Part shown: positions 44,027-55,302 of the stretch, one piece after another
Layout: each line of letters begins with the position of its first letter
How positions within the stretch are numbered: the first letter of the stretch is position 1
Origin: Euwallacea fornicatus
Lineage: Eukaryota > Arthropoda > Insecta > Coleoptera > Curculionidae
Direction of reading: 5' to 3'
NCBI RefSeq assembly: GCF_040115645.1
Contig: NC_089572.1
Coordinates: 558,001-622,000 of the forward strand
Length of the DNA stretch: 64,000 nucleotides
Notes under the pieces: generated by a model
What the model was told of the DNA's origin: nothing
What the model saw: the letters and a program-made list of their open reading frames with translations, nothing else
The model's database searches: none
Position numbers and translations under genes: made by a program

Positions 44027-46936
44027 GTGCGTGTGAAAGTGTTAATTAAAGAAACAAAGCCAGATATGGAAGATACAATTAACCAGGTCGCAAGAGGTGT
44101 CGCCGTAGTAGAACTGGAAGACAGCCGGCTTCCGCAAAAGAGGGTGTCAGAGCTCAGAGAGGAGCTCAGGCGACGAAACCTAAGGGTGACGGGTCGAAAG
44201 CATGAATTGGTGACGAGACTAAAAGCAGCGCTTCTACTTGAGCGAGACCGCGTATCCGACCAGGAAGAAGGAGCATACAACGATGAAGAAGACGACGACG
44301 AAGTAGAAGACGATGAGGATGCCGAAGCTGCTGATGATGTAAGACGTACAGATACAGGTAATAGGCACAGAGACGCACGTGTCCTGAATCCTGCGTTTAG
44401 CGGCCAAGGGCATCACAACGACGAAGACGATGACGAGGGCACCGATGACGAACGCGCCCGGTACACACCAGTGACACAAAGACGGAACGTGTCACGGCGT
44501 GTATTATTGACGTTTAAAGACGTAGAAGGATCCCTGGAGAAGTTCAGCGGCGATGGTCACGCAAATATACAACGATGGCTAGAAGATTTTGAGGAGATGG
44601 CCGAGCTGTGTGGATGGAACGAGATCCAGAGGATAGCTTATTGCAAGCGGCTGCTGGAAGGATCAGCTAGCATGTTTGTCAAATACGAGCGATGCGGGAA
44701 AACTTGGGCAAAGCTAAAGAGAGCACTGAAGGACGAATTTGAAGAGGCCGTGGATAGCCTGCAGGTACATAGGAACCTAAGTAAGAGGAAGAAGAAGCAC
44801 GACGAAACGCTCCAACAATATGCGTATATAATGCTGCAGATTGCGGCGCCAGCAAATCTTGAGGCGCGGGCGGTCATTCAGTACATAATAGAGGGCATCC
44901 CTGATGATGCAGTAAATAAAGCTGTGTTGTACGGCGCTAAAAACATCAAACAGCTAAAAGAAAGGTTTGGGCACTACGAAATGATGAAGCAGGAGATGAC
45001 GAGGTCCAAGGTAAAACCAACAGAGAGGAAAACTGGCAAAACAGGACGTGTGGAGAGCCAGGACAAGGGGAAAGTTGGAGTTCCGGGAAACGTGGCGAAG
45101 AGGCGCTGTTTCAACTGCGGAGCCGAGGACCATGTGAGTGTGGTGTGTCCCTTGAGGGAAAAAGGGAAAAAATGCTTTAAGTGTAGCACATTTGGGCATA
45201 TCGCCGCGGAGTGTCCGGGAAAGCCCAAAGAGGTGTACGTAGTGTCGCAACTTAGAAAGGAACGGTGCCAACAGGAGGTGACAATTAAGGACGGTAAGAC
45301 TTTAGCGTTAGTAGATACGGGTAGTGACCTAACTCTAATGAGTGAGGGGGAATACCAGAGATTGGGATCACCCCCGTTAGTAACTAGGCAATTATGTTTT
45401 GAGGGCGTAGGGTCTGAGGTAAACGAAACAATGGGTTCGTTTACCACTAGCATGACAGCAGGGTGTGATGACTTTGCCGTAGAGTTTCATGTCGTACCCG
45501 ACACTATTCTTAAGCATCCGGTTATTTTGGGGACAGATTTTTTGGATCGCGTCGAGCTTCGCATTCGACGAGGGGAGACCACTTTTCTAAAGTTGGACGA
45601 CGATGATGAGACCGATGTTAATAAAATCAGGCAGCCCCATATATTCAACGCTATTAATGAAGCAAAAGAGATTGACTTAGAGCACAGTAAAGAAGAACGC
45701 TATAAAGAGGGGATAGAAAAAATGATCAAGGAATACAGACCGGAAACAACGCGAGATGTGGGCGTACGGGCTAAAATCATTTTGAATTCCGACAAGCCCA
45801 TAACCTCGCGACCGCGTAGATTGGCTGCATCAGAACGGAAGGAAGTGAATGATCTTATGAACGCATGGGTGGCAGAAGGGGTTATTCGGCCGTCCAATTC
45901 TGAATATGCGAGTCCAATTGTCGTGGTCAGGAAAAAAGATGGCTCCATTCGGGTATGTGTGGACTATCGGAGGTTAAAGGATTGTAAGTTTCATTTTGGT
46001 GCAAAGGAGATAGAAGCATTCGAAAGATTGAGGGCTTCATTAATTAATGAACCTGTTCTGAAGATATATTGGGTGGGGGTAGACACAGAGCTACATACAG
46101 ACGCGTCATGTTTGGGTTACGGGATGATCTCAATGCAGAAAGATGAAAGCGACGGCAAAGTTCACCCCATACGTTATGCTAATGGTAAGACGACCGACGC
46201 CGAATCCAGGTACTGTAGTTATGAATTAGAAGTGCTGGCCATTATAAAGGCATTAGAGAAATTTAGAGCGTATTCACTAAACATACCATTTAAAATCGTA
46301 ACTGATTGTCAAGCATTCGCTGCGACAATAAGAAAGGAGAAATTATGCTTAAGAATAGCAAGATGGGTATTGTTGCTAGATGACTTTAAGTATGAAGTAG
46401 TTCATAGGCTAGGTAAAGACATGTCGCCTGTAGATGCGCTAAGCAGGAACTCTTTGCCTGTAATTATGTATATTAGTGAAGAAGACGGCGGTTTGGTTGC
46501 ACGCTTGAGATATGAGAACAACAAAGATGAAGAGTTAGGGCAAATTATTCAGGCAAAAGCGCGCAACGAGGCCGACGGCTTCTATTTAAGCAATGACTTA
46601 TTGTATGAAAATGTGGATAGGAAAAGTTTAGTGGTAGTTCCCAGGAGTATGGAAACGCGAGTGTTTAGGCAGACACACGACCGAGGGCATTTCGGGATTA
46701 ACAAAACCGAAGCGCTGGTAAAAAGGCAATTTTGGTTCGAGGAAGATCGCAAAGAGCTGCGGCAGGAGACAAGGAGACAGATAGAGAAGACCCAGGAAGA
46801 AGAAGCCGCCGAAGATTCAACAAGAACCGCAAACCAGCCATGGGGAATGGGCCTCGAAGAAAGAATGGAAGCGGTTCATGGAGAATCCGAGGATGACAAT
46901 TGGGGACAATTGTCGCCGCAGGATGGCCGAATGTAG
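44027..46936 (+). CDS. Gag-protease-(RT remnant)-RNase H-(integrase remnant) protein, 969 aa
   Basis: Identical in amino-acid sequence to the copy 1 product, with the same two internal deletions at the same residues: RT core lost after about 652, integrase core lost after about 903. Because the junctions are shared, the deletions predate both insertions. The two coding differences I saw (TAT/TAC for the Tyr at about residue 146, GGC/GGT for a Gly near residue 822) are silent. Like copy 1, it can supply Gag and protease but not polymerase or integrase. Confidence 0.93.
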   Translation: MRVKVLIKETKPDMEDTINQVARGVAVVELEDSRLPQKRVSELREELRRRNLRVTGRKHELVTRLKAALLLERDRVSDQEEGAYNDEEDDDEVEDDEDAEAADDVRRTDTGNRHRDARVLNPAFSGQGHHNDEDDDEGTDDERARYTPVTQRRNVSRRVLLTFKDVEGSLEKFSGDGHANIQRWLEDFEEMAELCGWNEIQRIAYCKRLLEGSASMFVKYERCGKTWAKLKRALKDEFEEAVDSLQVHRNLSKRKKKHDETLQQYAYIMLQIAAPANLEARAVIQYIIEGIPDDAVNKAVLYGAKNIKQLKERFGHYEMMKQEMTRSKVKPTERKTGKTGRVESQDKGKVGVPGNVAKRRCFNCGAEDHVSVVCPLREKGKKCFKCSTFGHIAAECPGKPKEVYVVSQLRKERCQQEVTIKDGKTLALVDTGSDLTLMSEGEYQRLGSPPLVTRQLCFEGVGSEVNETMGSFTTSMTAGCDDFAVEFHVVPDTILKHPVILGTDFLDRVELRIRRGETTFLKLDDDDETDVNKIRQPHIFNAINEAKEIDLEHSKEERYKEGIEKMIKEYRPETTRDVGVRAKIILNSDKPITSRPRRLAASERKEVNDLMNAWVAEGVIRPSNSEYASPIVVVRKKDGSIRVCVDYRRLKDCKFHFGAKEIEAFERLRASLINEPVLKIYWVGVDTELHTDASCLGYGMISMQKDESDGKVHPIRYANGKTTDAESRYCSYELEVLAIIKALEKFRAYSLNIPFKIVTDCQAFAATIRKEKLCLRIARWVLLLDDFKYEVVHRLGKDMSPVDALSRNSLPVIMYISEEDGGLVARLRYENNKDEELGQIIQAKARNEADGFYLSNDLLYENVDRKSLVVVPRSMETRVFRQTHDRGHFGINKTEALVKRQFWFEEDRKELRQETRRQIEKTQEEEAAEDSTRTANQPWGMGLEERMEAVHGESEDDNWGQLSPQDGRM

Positions 46937-47514
46937 GGTTACGCAACTAACCCTATGTTTTAGTTAGTACCTATTTTGTAAATATTCATTAATTTTAAGA
47001 TAGCAATACCCTTTGAGACACGGCACTGGTAGGCATTGGCCAGAGCATGAGAATTTCCTATGCCATGCTTTGTCGATGTTGGAAATCCCCGCAATAAAAC
47101 CGGGTCGGCATTGGAGCTGCATATAGTGGACTTTGTCGGTGCTGGGATTGCCCGCAATAGACCTTGTCGGTCCCACAGCTGCAGTTCCAATTCCCGGCTA
47201 AGATGCCACGGTTTGATGCGGCAAATGGTGCAGATGGCACCCTAGCGAAGGTACGCCCATGGTTTATCACCATGGGCGTTGGTACTTAAGATTGGACAAG
47301 GCATGGAGGGCCCTCTTCTTCTTGCCCTTGTTTTTGGGATACGGTCGGTCATTGTAACGCAGTCGTCGTGTCCGCGCTCATTACATTCATTAGTCTGTAT
47401 ATTCCTTGTTAATAAACGTAAACTTGTATACCTTCTCTCTGACCTGTGATTTCATTACAAAGATATAACCAACATCCTATATCTTAAGTAGCATCAAAAA
47501 CACCCGATGCTACA
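46932..47514 (+). repeat. 3' LTR, copy 2
   Basis: 583 bp and the same as the 5' LTR of this copy as far as I can read, including the T variant near 47390. Confidence 0.95.
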
Positions 47515-48704
47515 CACATAGGAGTGCTGGATCAAATACTAAATGAAAGCCATACAGGGTGCCCGGAGATAACGGTGAAATATTTTGTGGGGTGATTCTA
47601 GAAATTAAAATAATAAAAAAGTTCTTATAAATATACCCCAAAAATCGCTTCTTAAAGGGACTAGAATCTATTAATCCTCCGTCCAACGGATGGGGTCTGT
47701 GAGTCCACGACAAAATGAAAATTCTTTATATTTTTTTGGAAATTCCGATAATTAGGATACGTTTCAGGAGCATAAAAAACAACTATGTTCTCAATATAGA
47801 AGTAAGTAAAAAAGTATGTCCATAGCTTTAATGTGATGTATTATTCTCCACCGGCTTGAATAAATTGTTAAAAAAGGTCCAAGTTAGCTCCATTGGTGCT
47901 ATTCCTGGCGCATTAGGATGTACTAAATAATTTAGTGATTCCCCGAGCCGATCAGTTCAAAGTTAAATAAAGGGCCTGTGTATAATTTCTAGTGTGTTTT
48001 TATTGATATTGTGTAGTAAAGCGACAATAATACTTGATTGTATTTACATTTTATGCAAAAGAAAATGCAAATTAAAACTTTAAAAATCTAATTTCTCATA
48101 TCAGATGTATGTTATACGTGTTGGTATTCTGAAATGGATCGACATATATGCAAAACGAAGTAAAAACGCTAATCCAATTTTATAAAGAAATTTCAGCGAA
48201 CAGCGAAATTAATGATTCCGACAATGTTTCAATTGCAGATCAGAATTTTATGAATCCCACCGAATAAATACCCTCAAAAATTATATTTTATCTTTACTAA
48301 GGTTTTTGTTCCGAATTTCATTTTAAAAAAATTGTATGTTAAAATTGGAACGTTGCTAATTTCGATTGACGTACAAAAACATAATTTCATAAACGATTTT
48401 CGAATATACAGTATGTCATCAAATACTCATAGTCGACATATTCGTATAAAATCATCCCGAGGAAAATAAGTGTTACCAGCACCCTTATCAGTTTTGTTCC
48501 TCACAGGCCCCACCCGTGCGAATTTGAATCTGATAAGACCCTCGCTGAACGGAGGGATAGAGGGGAAACGCTGACAATGTTTTTTTCGCGATATTTTCCA
48601 AATGATTTTCACTAAAATTATGAAATTCAGTGTTCTGTAATAAGTTGGAGCGGGTAACCTTTTTTGTGTCAACAATTGCAGATTTTAGTCAGGGGTGTCA
48701 TATA

Positions 48705-49351
48705 CAGGGTGTTTCCTAAGTATGGTACATGACTTCGGGAGCGTATTCTACAGCGAAAATAAAGGTATTTTTGTTACATAAATTATATCCCAAAAATGTT
48801 TCGTTGCGGAAATACAGGGTGTGAAAATTTATTTAAAAAATTATATTATTTTTAATACTTCCGAAACTACTTGAGACATTTTAATGAATTCTTGCAGGGT
48901 TTGAGAGTTAGTAACGATGCGTATTTTACGCTAAACACAGTGGCAGTTGTAGCAGGATAATTGCTGGATATTTTAAAAGAAAAATGTGATACGCCACAGT
49001 TCTTTTCCAATATTTTATTCCTTTTTTAATTATGTGTTCGATTTGGAAGAAAAAAGGTCTCTTCAGCAATAGCTAAATGTATTCATTCTTTTTTATTATT
49101 CTTAAGAGGAGAAATACTTGTATGAAGATATGAATTTTTTTGTTGTGTACTTGCCTGTTTTATTAAAATTTCATTAAAATGTCTCAAGTAGCTTCGGAAA
49201 TATTTAAAAAATTGTAATTTTTAAAGAAATTTTCACACCCTGTATTTCTGCAACAAAGCATTTTTGAGATATAGTTTATGTAACAAAATTACCTCTATTT
49301 TAGCTGTAGAATGTGCTCCCGAAGTTATGTCCCGTACTTAAAAACACCCTG
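48705..49351. mobile_element. MITE with TIRs of about 200 bp
   Basis: 647 bp, ends CAGGGTGTTTCCTAAGTATG on the left and CAGGGTGTTTTTAAGTACGG (complement) on the right, flanked by TA (48703-48704, 49352-49353). Both arms include a second internal CAGGGTGTGAAAATTT word. No transposase is present. Confidence 0.88.
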
Positions 49352-49355
49352 TATA

Positions 49356-49873
49356 GCGACTTTCTTATATAAACGTTTCAATAACCTTTTCGTGGCGCTT
49401 GTTAATTTTGGAAATAATATTACTGAATAGCAAATATTTTTAAATAAAAAAGGGCCTCTTATTTCATTTCGTTAGAATAGACCCTTTTCCAGGAAAATGA
49501 GCCTTTATAAACCGGTGCACGATTACATGGACAAAAGAAAAGACAGAGAATCCATTAAGATGAACGGAAGTCATTTTCAACATCTGTTATGAATAAGTGA
49601 GAAATCCTTAACAATATTAGTCTTGTTATTGCTGGCTAGTAAAAACATGATTCTATTACAATGACGTGTAATACGCTTATTAAGATACGTTTCGATGTCC
49701 ATGTAATCGTGCATGTATTCATAAAAACCTGTTTTTCTGGAAAATGGTCTATCTGGATGAGATGAAAAACTAGAACTTTTTTACCTTAAAATATTTGCAA
49801 TTCAGTAGTTTCATTTCAAAATTTACGAAATAACATAAACTAAAAAGTTCAGGCAACCTTTACATAGGAGGTC
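49356..49873. mobile_element. Foldback/MITE adjacent to the previous one
   Basis: Arms of about 190 bp (49356-49560 and 49665-49873) share TGCACGATTACATGGACA, AGACC(C/A)TTTTCCAG and GCAAATATTTT in inverted order at roughly three positions in four. It abuts the 48705-49351 element almost directly. Noncoding. Confidence 0.7.
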
Positions 49874-50135
49874 CCTGTGTGTGATGTCTCTAACTAAAAT
49901 CTGAAATTACATATTATCAGAAAATAAAGTTTTCCCATTCCAATTTATTAGAATACACCGGATTTATTTTGCAGAAAACTACTGCGAAAAAACTACCTTC
50001 ATAATTCCCTCTTAAAGGGACCCTAGCCCCTTCAGCAAGCAATTTTTCGAATATGCGAATAAGAACTTGCTTTTTTATTTTAATTTCTAGAGTGACCTCC
50101 CAAAATATTTCAACGTTATTTCCGGACACCATATA

Positions 50136-51010
50136 GAGCGAAACAGAGCCTTGTTGACGCAGTCACTGCTATCAAAAGCGCAATTAGAAAAATACAAATA
50201 GAGGACATTCCTATGATGGATTACAGCGGGGCAAATGAAACACAACAAAGCAGGGAACAGGACAATAACGGCTTAATGGAGAAAATAAATATAAGACTTA
50301 GGGAAAGAATAAAAATATAATAAATACAATGACAACATTTTATGATTTAGCAACGTTTACGGAATCTGATTTCAAACTGTGGTAATTTTGCTTTTCATTA
50401 CGAGGGATCTAGATGACGACTGGTGTTTTCTTCTGCGGCCTGGGTCCAAAGAAACTTAGAAATCATTTTAAATATGATTCAGATTTGGTGAAAATTCCTA
50501 AAGTTAACAACATTTATGTCTGCAAGACATTAAACCCATAAACCCGCTTGCAAGTGTCGAAATTTACTTGATCTTGATAGGATCATCCAAGGTCGATTTA
50601 CCGAAAAGGCAAAGGCGAGGCCCGAACGCAACGTAACAGGAAAACGTGAATCAGACGTACATATGAATAAACTAGCAATTCGAAAGTATTTTTTTGAAAC
50701 AACTCATTAATTAATTTCAATTAATTAGAAACGTTTCTACTTAACGCCTGAGCTGTATCTTGTAAGTGCAATTTAAGGACGGAGTACTGGAATGATAATG
50801 GCATTGTGGGAAGATTGGATGAGATTGTGAGACGTAATTTGGTATTATTAATGCATGTTATACGTTTTAATATATATGATTCACATACACAGTTAGATAT
50901 ACATGCACGAGAGCGTCAAAATGATTTAAAAATGCATTGCCTAAAGACAGCACAGTTGACTAAGTTAGAATCAGTTTGAGATTAAGGGCGGATTGCAGAA
51001 GTAAAGGTTA
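50136..51010. other. No supported gene
   Basis: A short plus-strand reading at about 50155-50320 (AVTAIKSAIRKIQIEDIPMM) followed by an AT-rich tail could be retroelement debris, but no motif supports a class. Confidence 0.3.
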
Positions 51011-52060
51011 AAGTATGCGCAAGTCCTCCTAATCAGTACAACGTTGCTATTGCAAACGAAATTAATTTGATAGTAATAAAACGTGAAAATGTTCCAAATG
51101 TGTCAACTGTAATGAGACTACTTGGAAAATTTGAAGAGACTGGGTCGATTACTCGTGTGAAACCATCTGTATGTATGTATTCGTCCACATCGTTAGGCAG
51201 AAAACATCATGGCTATTTGCCAGAATGTCACCAAGAATCCAAGAACTTTCATTCGACATCGCACTCAAGAATTGCACATTTCAAAACGTACCGTGCGGCG
51301 TATTCTAACTTCATCTTCACACCCATAAAATGCAACTCACTCAACAACTCAGGCCTACAGATCATGCGCAGAGGAAGGAATTCCTCCAATTGGATCATTG
51401 AACGACCATATCAGAACGGAATATAGGTTTTTCCAACAAAATCATTTTCAGCAACGAAGCTTATTTCCACGTTGGTGGCTTCATAAATAAGCAAAATCGT
51501 CGCATTTGGAGTATTGAAAATCCACTTGAGATTCATAAAAAGAAAATTCATCCCATACGTGTCACTATTTGGTATGGATTTTGGGCAGAAGACATCACTG
51601 AATAGTTTTTCTTCGAAGACGCAGCCGGGAATATACAGTTAATAACGAACGGTATCGAAGGATGATATCCCAGTTTCTTGTTCCTTACATGGACGCTATT
51701 GATTTCGAAGAAATGTCGTTTCAATAGGACGGTGCCACTTGCCACACATCACATGAAACAACGGCATTATTGCACGAGACATTCCCTGGTCGTCTATTCT
51801 CACGTTTGCGCGATATCAATTGGTCACCTAAATCGTATAATTAACGCCCTTGGACATTTTTCCTTCGGGTCTTTTAAAGTCGATATTTTACGTGGACAAG
51901 TCCACCATCACCCAAGCTGTTAAACAGGAGATTAGACCCCGTATTGCTGACATCCAACCACATTTATGCCAAAATGTTATTGAAAATTTGGTCAAAAGAA
52001 CGCTAATGTGCTAGGAAAGCCGAGGTGGGCATTTATCAGATACATTTTTTCATACATAAT
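51010..52060 (+). pseudogene. Old transposase relic related to the 38.6-39.7 kb element
   Basis: Plus-strand remnants in several frames: STVMRLLGKFEETGSI near 51110, IIFSNEAYFHVGGFINKQNR near 51440 (the first Asp is changed to Asn), VTIWYGFWAED near 51560, a block equivalent to QDGATCHTSHETTALLHETF near 51720, and FSRLRDINW near 51800. Frameshifts and stops are frequent and the third acidic region is unreadable. It is much older than its relative. Confidence 0.75.
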
Positions 52061-52415
52061 TTCGACATTTCTACTTTATGATTAACTGATAGTTTCAGTA
52101 TTTTCTAAAAGAACCGTTTCATTTTAAATTTAAATTTTGTGCTCTTGTTAGGACCCCATTTAGGGGAGGGTTCAAGTTAACTAGAGCCGAAGTGTAGCAT
52201 AACATTAGATAGACTAGAGTTTTAGTACCGAATGATAAAAGGCAGAATGCACGCAGTGCGGTCATGCACTGAGACAGACTTTTGCAAGACAGTGGCAATT
52301 CGGTCAATACCTCTGCAGGATAGAAATGGAAAATTATTTGCTCTTTCTAACACGAGAGAGTTGAAGAAACTTCACTGCATGTTCTGTGGTGAGAGAACAT
52401 AAGGAGTGCTTTGTT

Positions 52416-52545
52416 TCAGTGAGAAGGTGGGATTATCTCAAATTCCACGCTACCCAGCCGTTACCATCGGACCATCTGCGAAGAACCTCGAATAACCGGA
52501 TGTCTATTCACGATTTTCACCTCTTTACCCGAAAAAATTGCTGAG
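52416..52545 (+). repeat. R1-like LINE 3'UTR fragment
   Basis: TTTCAGTGAGAAGGTGGGAT, AATTCCACGCTACCCAGCCG and AATAACCGGATGTC follow the same order as in the tail of the LINE at 10612-10730. No coding part is attached. Confidence 0.5.
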
Positions 52546-52549
52546 AGTA

Positions 52550-53180
52550 TTGAAATTTTCGTTAGCCACATCTAATAAAATGATTACCATTAATGCAATC
52601 ACAACGACGAACAACAATTTAAAGTTTTCTAGAAAATATCTAAAAGGAAAAATTTGAAAATCTATCTGAATAATTTTTGAATATTTTCAAAGCTTCAGCG
52701 CCGATATCTCGGGAACCGATGGATCATTAATTCCCACCCTAAAGTAATTTTTTTGCGGAAATTTAAAAGACAACAAAGTAAGTATAGAGAGACCATGGAA
52801 AATGTGTATCGCTCCCAGAAAAAGACGAGGAAAAGCGTATTATTTCAAGGAAGATATGATTCATTATTCCGAAACTCCCGCATAAATAGATAAAGCTAAT
52901 GCCAGGCAGAAGGGCGCAAATATGGGGGATAGAGACAAGGATTATTTGTTCGTTTCACTACATTACCTATTTGCATGATTTTGCAAATTGCTTCGAAAAT
53001 ACTCTGTTATAATTCTGTCCTAAAATGATGTTGAGATTTATCTCAAATTCCTGCCACTCTCAGGAACAGTTGCAGTGATCGATATTTTAATATGCATGAG
53101 TTCAATGGAAAAATTCATATATTCCTCGAAATAAAGAAACTGCTTCTTATTAAATTGACATTAGAAATTACATGAAATGA
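52550..53180. other. Spacer without supported gene
   Basis: AT-rich 3' flank of the cuticular gene that follows on the minus strand. Confidence 0.5.
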
Positions 53181-53185
53181 TCAAA

Positions 53186-53191
53186 TTTATT
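53186..53191 (-). terminator. Poly(A) signal of the 257-aa cuticular gene
   Basis: AATAAA on the minus strand about 55 bases downstream of the stop codon. Confidence 0.6.
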
Positions 53192-53245
53192 GCCTTTTTA
53201 ATAAATTACATAATTTACACAGTCTATGGATTATCAGTCCTCTCT

Positions 53246-54019
53246 TTACCAAGCGTGGATAGCTGGAGCCAAGTAGGTCTTAGCTACGATTGGGCTGCTG
53301 ACAATGTCGGCTCTATAGCTCGAGCTTACAGGAGCTGGCAAAGCATGAGCAACTGGAGCGGAGTAAGCTACGGCATAAGTTACTGGGGCAGCCACGGCAA
53401 CGGGGGCGGCATAAGCTACTGCCCCTGGCTTGCTGATTACGTCTTCTCTGAAAGTGTGGCTGACAGCGGCTGGGGATACGACAGTCTTGGCAACAACTGG
53501 AGCAGCAACAGCAACAGGCTCAGCTACGGCAACAGGCTCGGCTACTGCAACGGGTGCGGCGTAAGCTACAGCTGCTGGCTTGCTGATTACATCTTCCCTG
53601 TAGGTGTGACTGGTAGCGGCTGGGGATACGACAGTCTTGGCCACAACTGGAGTAGCAACAGCTACATGCTCAGTTTCCGCAGCTGGAGCAGCGTAAGCTA
53701 TAGGTGCTGGCCTACTGATGATATCTTCCCTGTAGGTATGACTAACTGCAGCTGGAGAAGTAATTGTTTTTTGGACAACGGGAGCGGCAATAGCTACGGG
53801 TTCAGCTACAACTGGAGCGACAGCAATCGAGTCATGAACAATTGGGGCAGCGTATGCGATGGCAGCTGGTTTATGGATTACGTCTTCCCTGTAGGTACTG
53901 CTGGTTGAAACTGGGGCCACATAGGTCTTGGAAATAACTGGAGCAGCAACTTCATGGTATAAGCTGGGCTTAGCCACGACAATAGCAAGGAGAGCAGACA
54001 ACACCACCAATTTGAACAT
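53246..54019 (-). CDS. Cuticular protein with repeated YREDVISKPA motifs, 257 aa
   Basis: The signal peptide MFKLVVLSALLAIVVA is followed by KPSLYHEVAAPV, so it is a secreted structural protein. The body is low-complexity Ala-Pro-Val sequence with four motif copies (STYREDVIHKPA, SHTYREDIISRPA, SHTYREDVISKPA, SHTFREDVISKPG) spaced about 45 residues apart. A final SSSYRADIVSSPIVAKTYLA then leads to the terminal AIHAW. This is the organisation of insect low-complexity cuticular proteins of the CPLCA or cuticle-protein-16.5 kind. It is the longest of the local family, apparently through internal repeat expansion; VAVAEP units are also duplicated. The ATG is supported by the identical start of the two paralogues and the shared leader. 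AATAAA lies at 53186-53191. No intron is evident. Confidence 0.9.
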   Translation of the reverse strand: MFKLVVLSALLAIVVAKPSLYHEVAAPVISKTYVAPVSTSSTYREDVIHKPAAIAYAAPIVHDSIAVAPVVAEPVAIAAPVVQKTITSPAAVSHTYREDIISRPAPIAYAAPAAETEHVAVATPVVAKTVVSPAATSHTYREDVISKPAAVAYAAPVAVAEPVAVAEPVAVAAPVVAKTVVSPAAVSHTFREDVISKPGAVAYAAPVAVAAPVTYAVAYSAPVAHALPAPVSSSYRADIVSSPIVAKTYLAPAIHAW

Positions 54020-54218
54020 TTTGTTTCTTTAGGTCTGTGTTGCGAGTCTTGAGACTAACTGATTGAGACTGATACCATATCGCTCCAACCACCCGGTATT
54101 TATACCCAAAGACAATTCACTGACCCCGCATACGCTGTAGTTGTCCGGTGATCTTGAACGAAATATAAACCTTGGCCATCGATTAAAACAGGATCAAAAT
54201 GTCAATGGTGACGATGCC
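54020..54218 (-). promoter_or_regulatory. Promoter and 5'UTR of the 257-aa cuticular gene
   Basis: TATAAATA at 54097-54104. An ATCAGTC initiator-like word follows about 30 bases downstream, near 54070. A leader shared with the genes at 57.4 and 61.8 kb runs to the ATG. Further upstream, TTCAAGATCACC (complement of 54147-54161) and a block complementary to 54187-54218 recur at the same distance in both paralogues. Confidence 0.75.
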
Positions 54219-54224
54219 CGAACG

Positions 54225-55300
54225 TTGAAGTAATTTAGTAATTTTCTTCCTCTTCAACTTTTTAAAATTTTTTTGGGAAAAAAATTTGCATTTACTCTCG
54301 AAAAATCGGCAAAATTTTCAACATTGTATCGACTACTGGGAGTAGGTTTAAGGCTGACAAAATTCTTCGCTGAAAAAATAAATCCTATTAGGGTCAATCA
54401 AATTTTTCTTCACTCCATGCATAATATCCCGAGAACAAAGTGTTTATTCGTATGCGAATATTAAAATTTATTTGCTTGCATTGCCCACCTCAAAGCTTCA
54501 AAATTGCTACCGAAATAGCCTGTAGGGCCCTTGCCATAATAAATTCCAATTCCATGAAATTTTTTATATTGGCATTTCCATATTTTTGTCATCGGGCTAG
54601 AACGGAGGATGCAAAAGTTATTATTATGTACCAAAAAAGCACTGGAATGCAGTTTTTGTTCTTCAAAAATATTCAGATGCTCGTGTGCGCCCCTGCTACA
54701 TCTTGAAAATGTTCTTTTTTTAAAAGAAATATACGTTTCCTGTACCTGTCGATATCAAGAAGGATCTGCGCGGTTTAGCAGATATTAATATATTTTTTAT
54801 TAATTACTAACTTGTTCACTAATTTTAAATCATAACAAAGATTTATTCGGTCCGTTACCCGCCAGAATTTTGCCCCTAAGGGCAACATCGGACGTAACAT
54901 TTTAAAGGCGTTAAGGGAATAGAAACTTGAACACGTAAAGAGTTAAACATTTTCACGTGGTTGAAAACTCACAAGTTAAGCTACTTATTAAAAATCAATC
55001 GTTTCGTCATCATCACGCGATCTTTTAGATTTTGTGCCTGATAAACGAGTAGGAGGCGAAACTCGCGTAACGCACTCAGTAAACCTTTTTTGAGACTTGG
55101 ACTTTGAGTTTTAACATAATTTTGACATTTCGGAAACGTGGAAGTGAAAAAATAATGAAATTTTCAACTGAAGAATCACCCTGTATGTCCGTTTTGTAGG
55201 GTTCGCTACAGATCAATCTGCTGACAATACTAAGGAATCAATAATTAGATTTCGACGTTCAATTCTTTGCTCTCACCCAGTCGGGACTCTATTCTATAAT
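54225..55300. other. No supported gene
   Basis: AT-rich. AAGAATCACCCTGTAT near 55180 matches the end of the 6001-7617 element family, but its partner end was not found, so a truncated fragment is possible. Confidence 0.4.
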
Positions 55301-55302
55301 TA

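Larger units (their letters stand above)
43394..47514 (+). mobile_element. Ty3/gypsy-type LTR retrotransposon, copy 2, pol-deleted
   Basis: Same length (4121 bp) and structure as copy 1, flanked by the 4-bp duplication CACA (43390-43393, 47515-47518), which differs from copy 1 and shows independent integration. The differences I found from copy 1 are one LTR base (T in CATTCATTAGTCTG, shared by both its LTRs) and two synonymous bases in the coding frame. Confidence 0.95.
47555..50134. mobile_element. Inverted-repeat pair enclosing two further foldback elements
   Basis: The left end CAGGGTGCCCGGAGATAACG (47555), with GAAATATTTTGTGGGGTG and CTAGAAATTAAAATAA, reappears inverted at about 50020-50134, with a worn outer edge. 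The interior is noncoding and holds the elements at 48705-49351 and about 49356-49873. Either one large foldback element took up two insertions, or two fragments of the same family lie in opposite orientation. Confidence 0.55.

Noticed and set aside
43996..44280. Ser-rich 94-codon antisense frame in both gypsy copies
   Set aside because: It is a shadow of the Gag N-terminal coding sequence.
53177..53908. 243-codon plus-strand frame rich in Ser, Gly, Tyr and Trp, with a hydrophobic start
   Set aside because: It is antisense to the repeated Ala-Val-Pro cuticular gene; the repeat and its codon use leave the opposite frame open. Similar antisense frames appear at 61494-61778.
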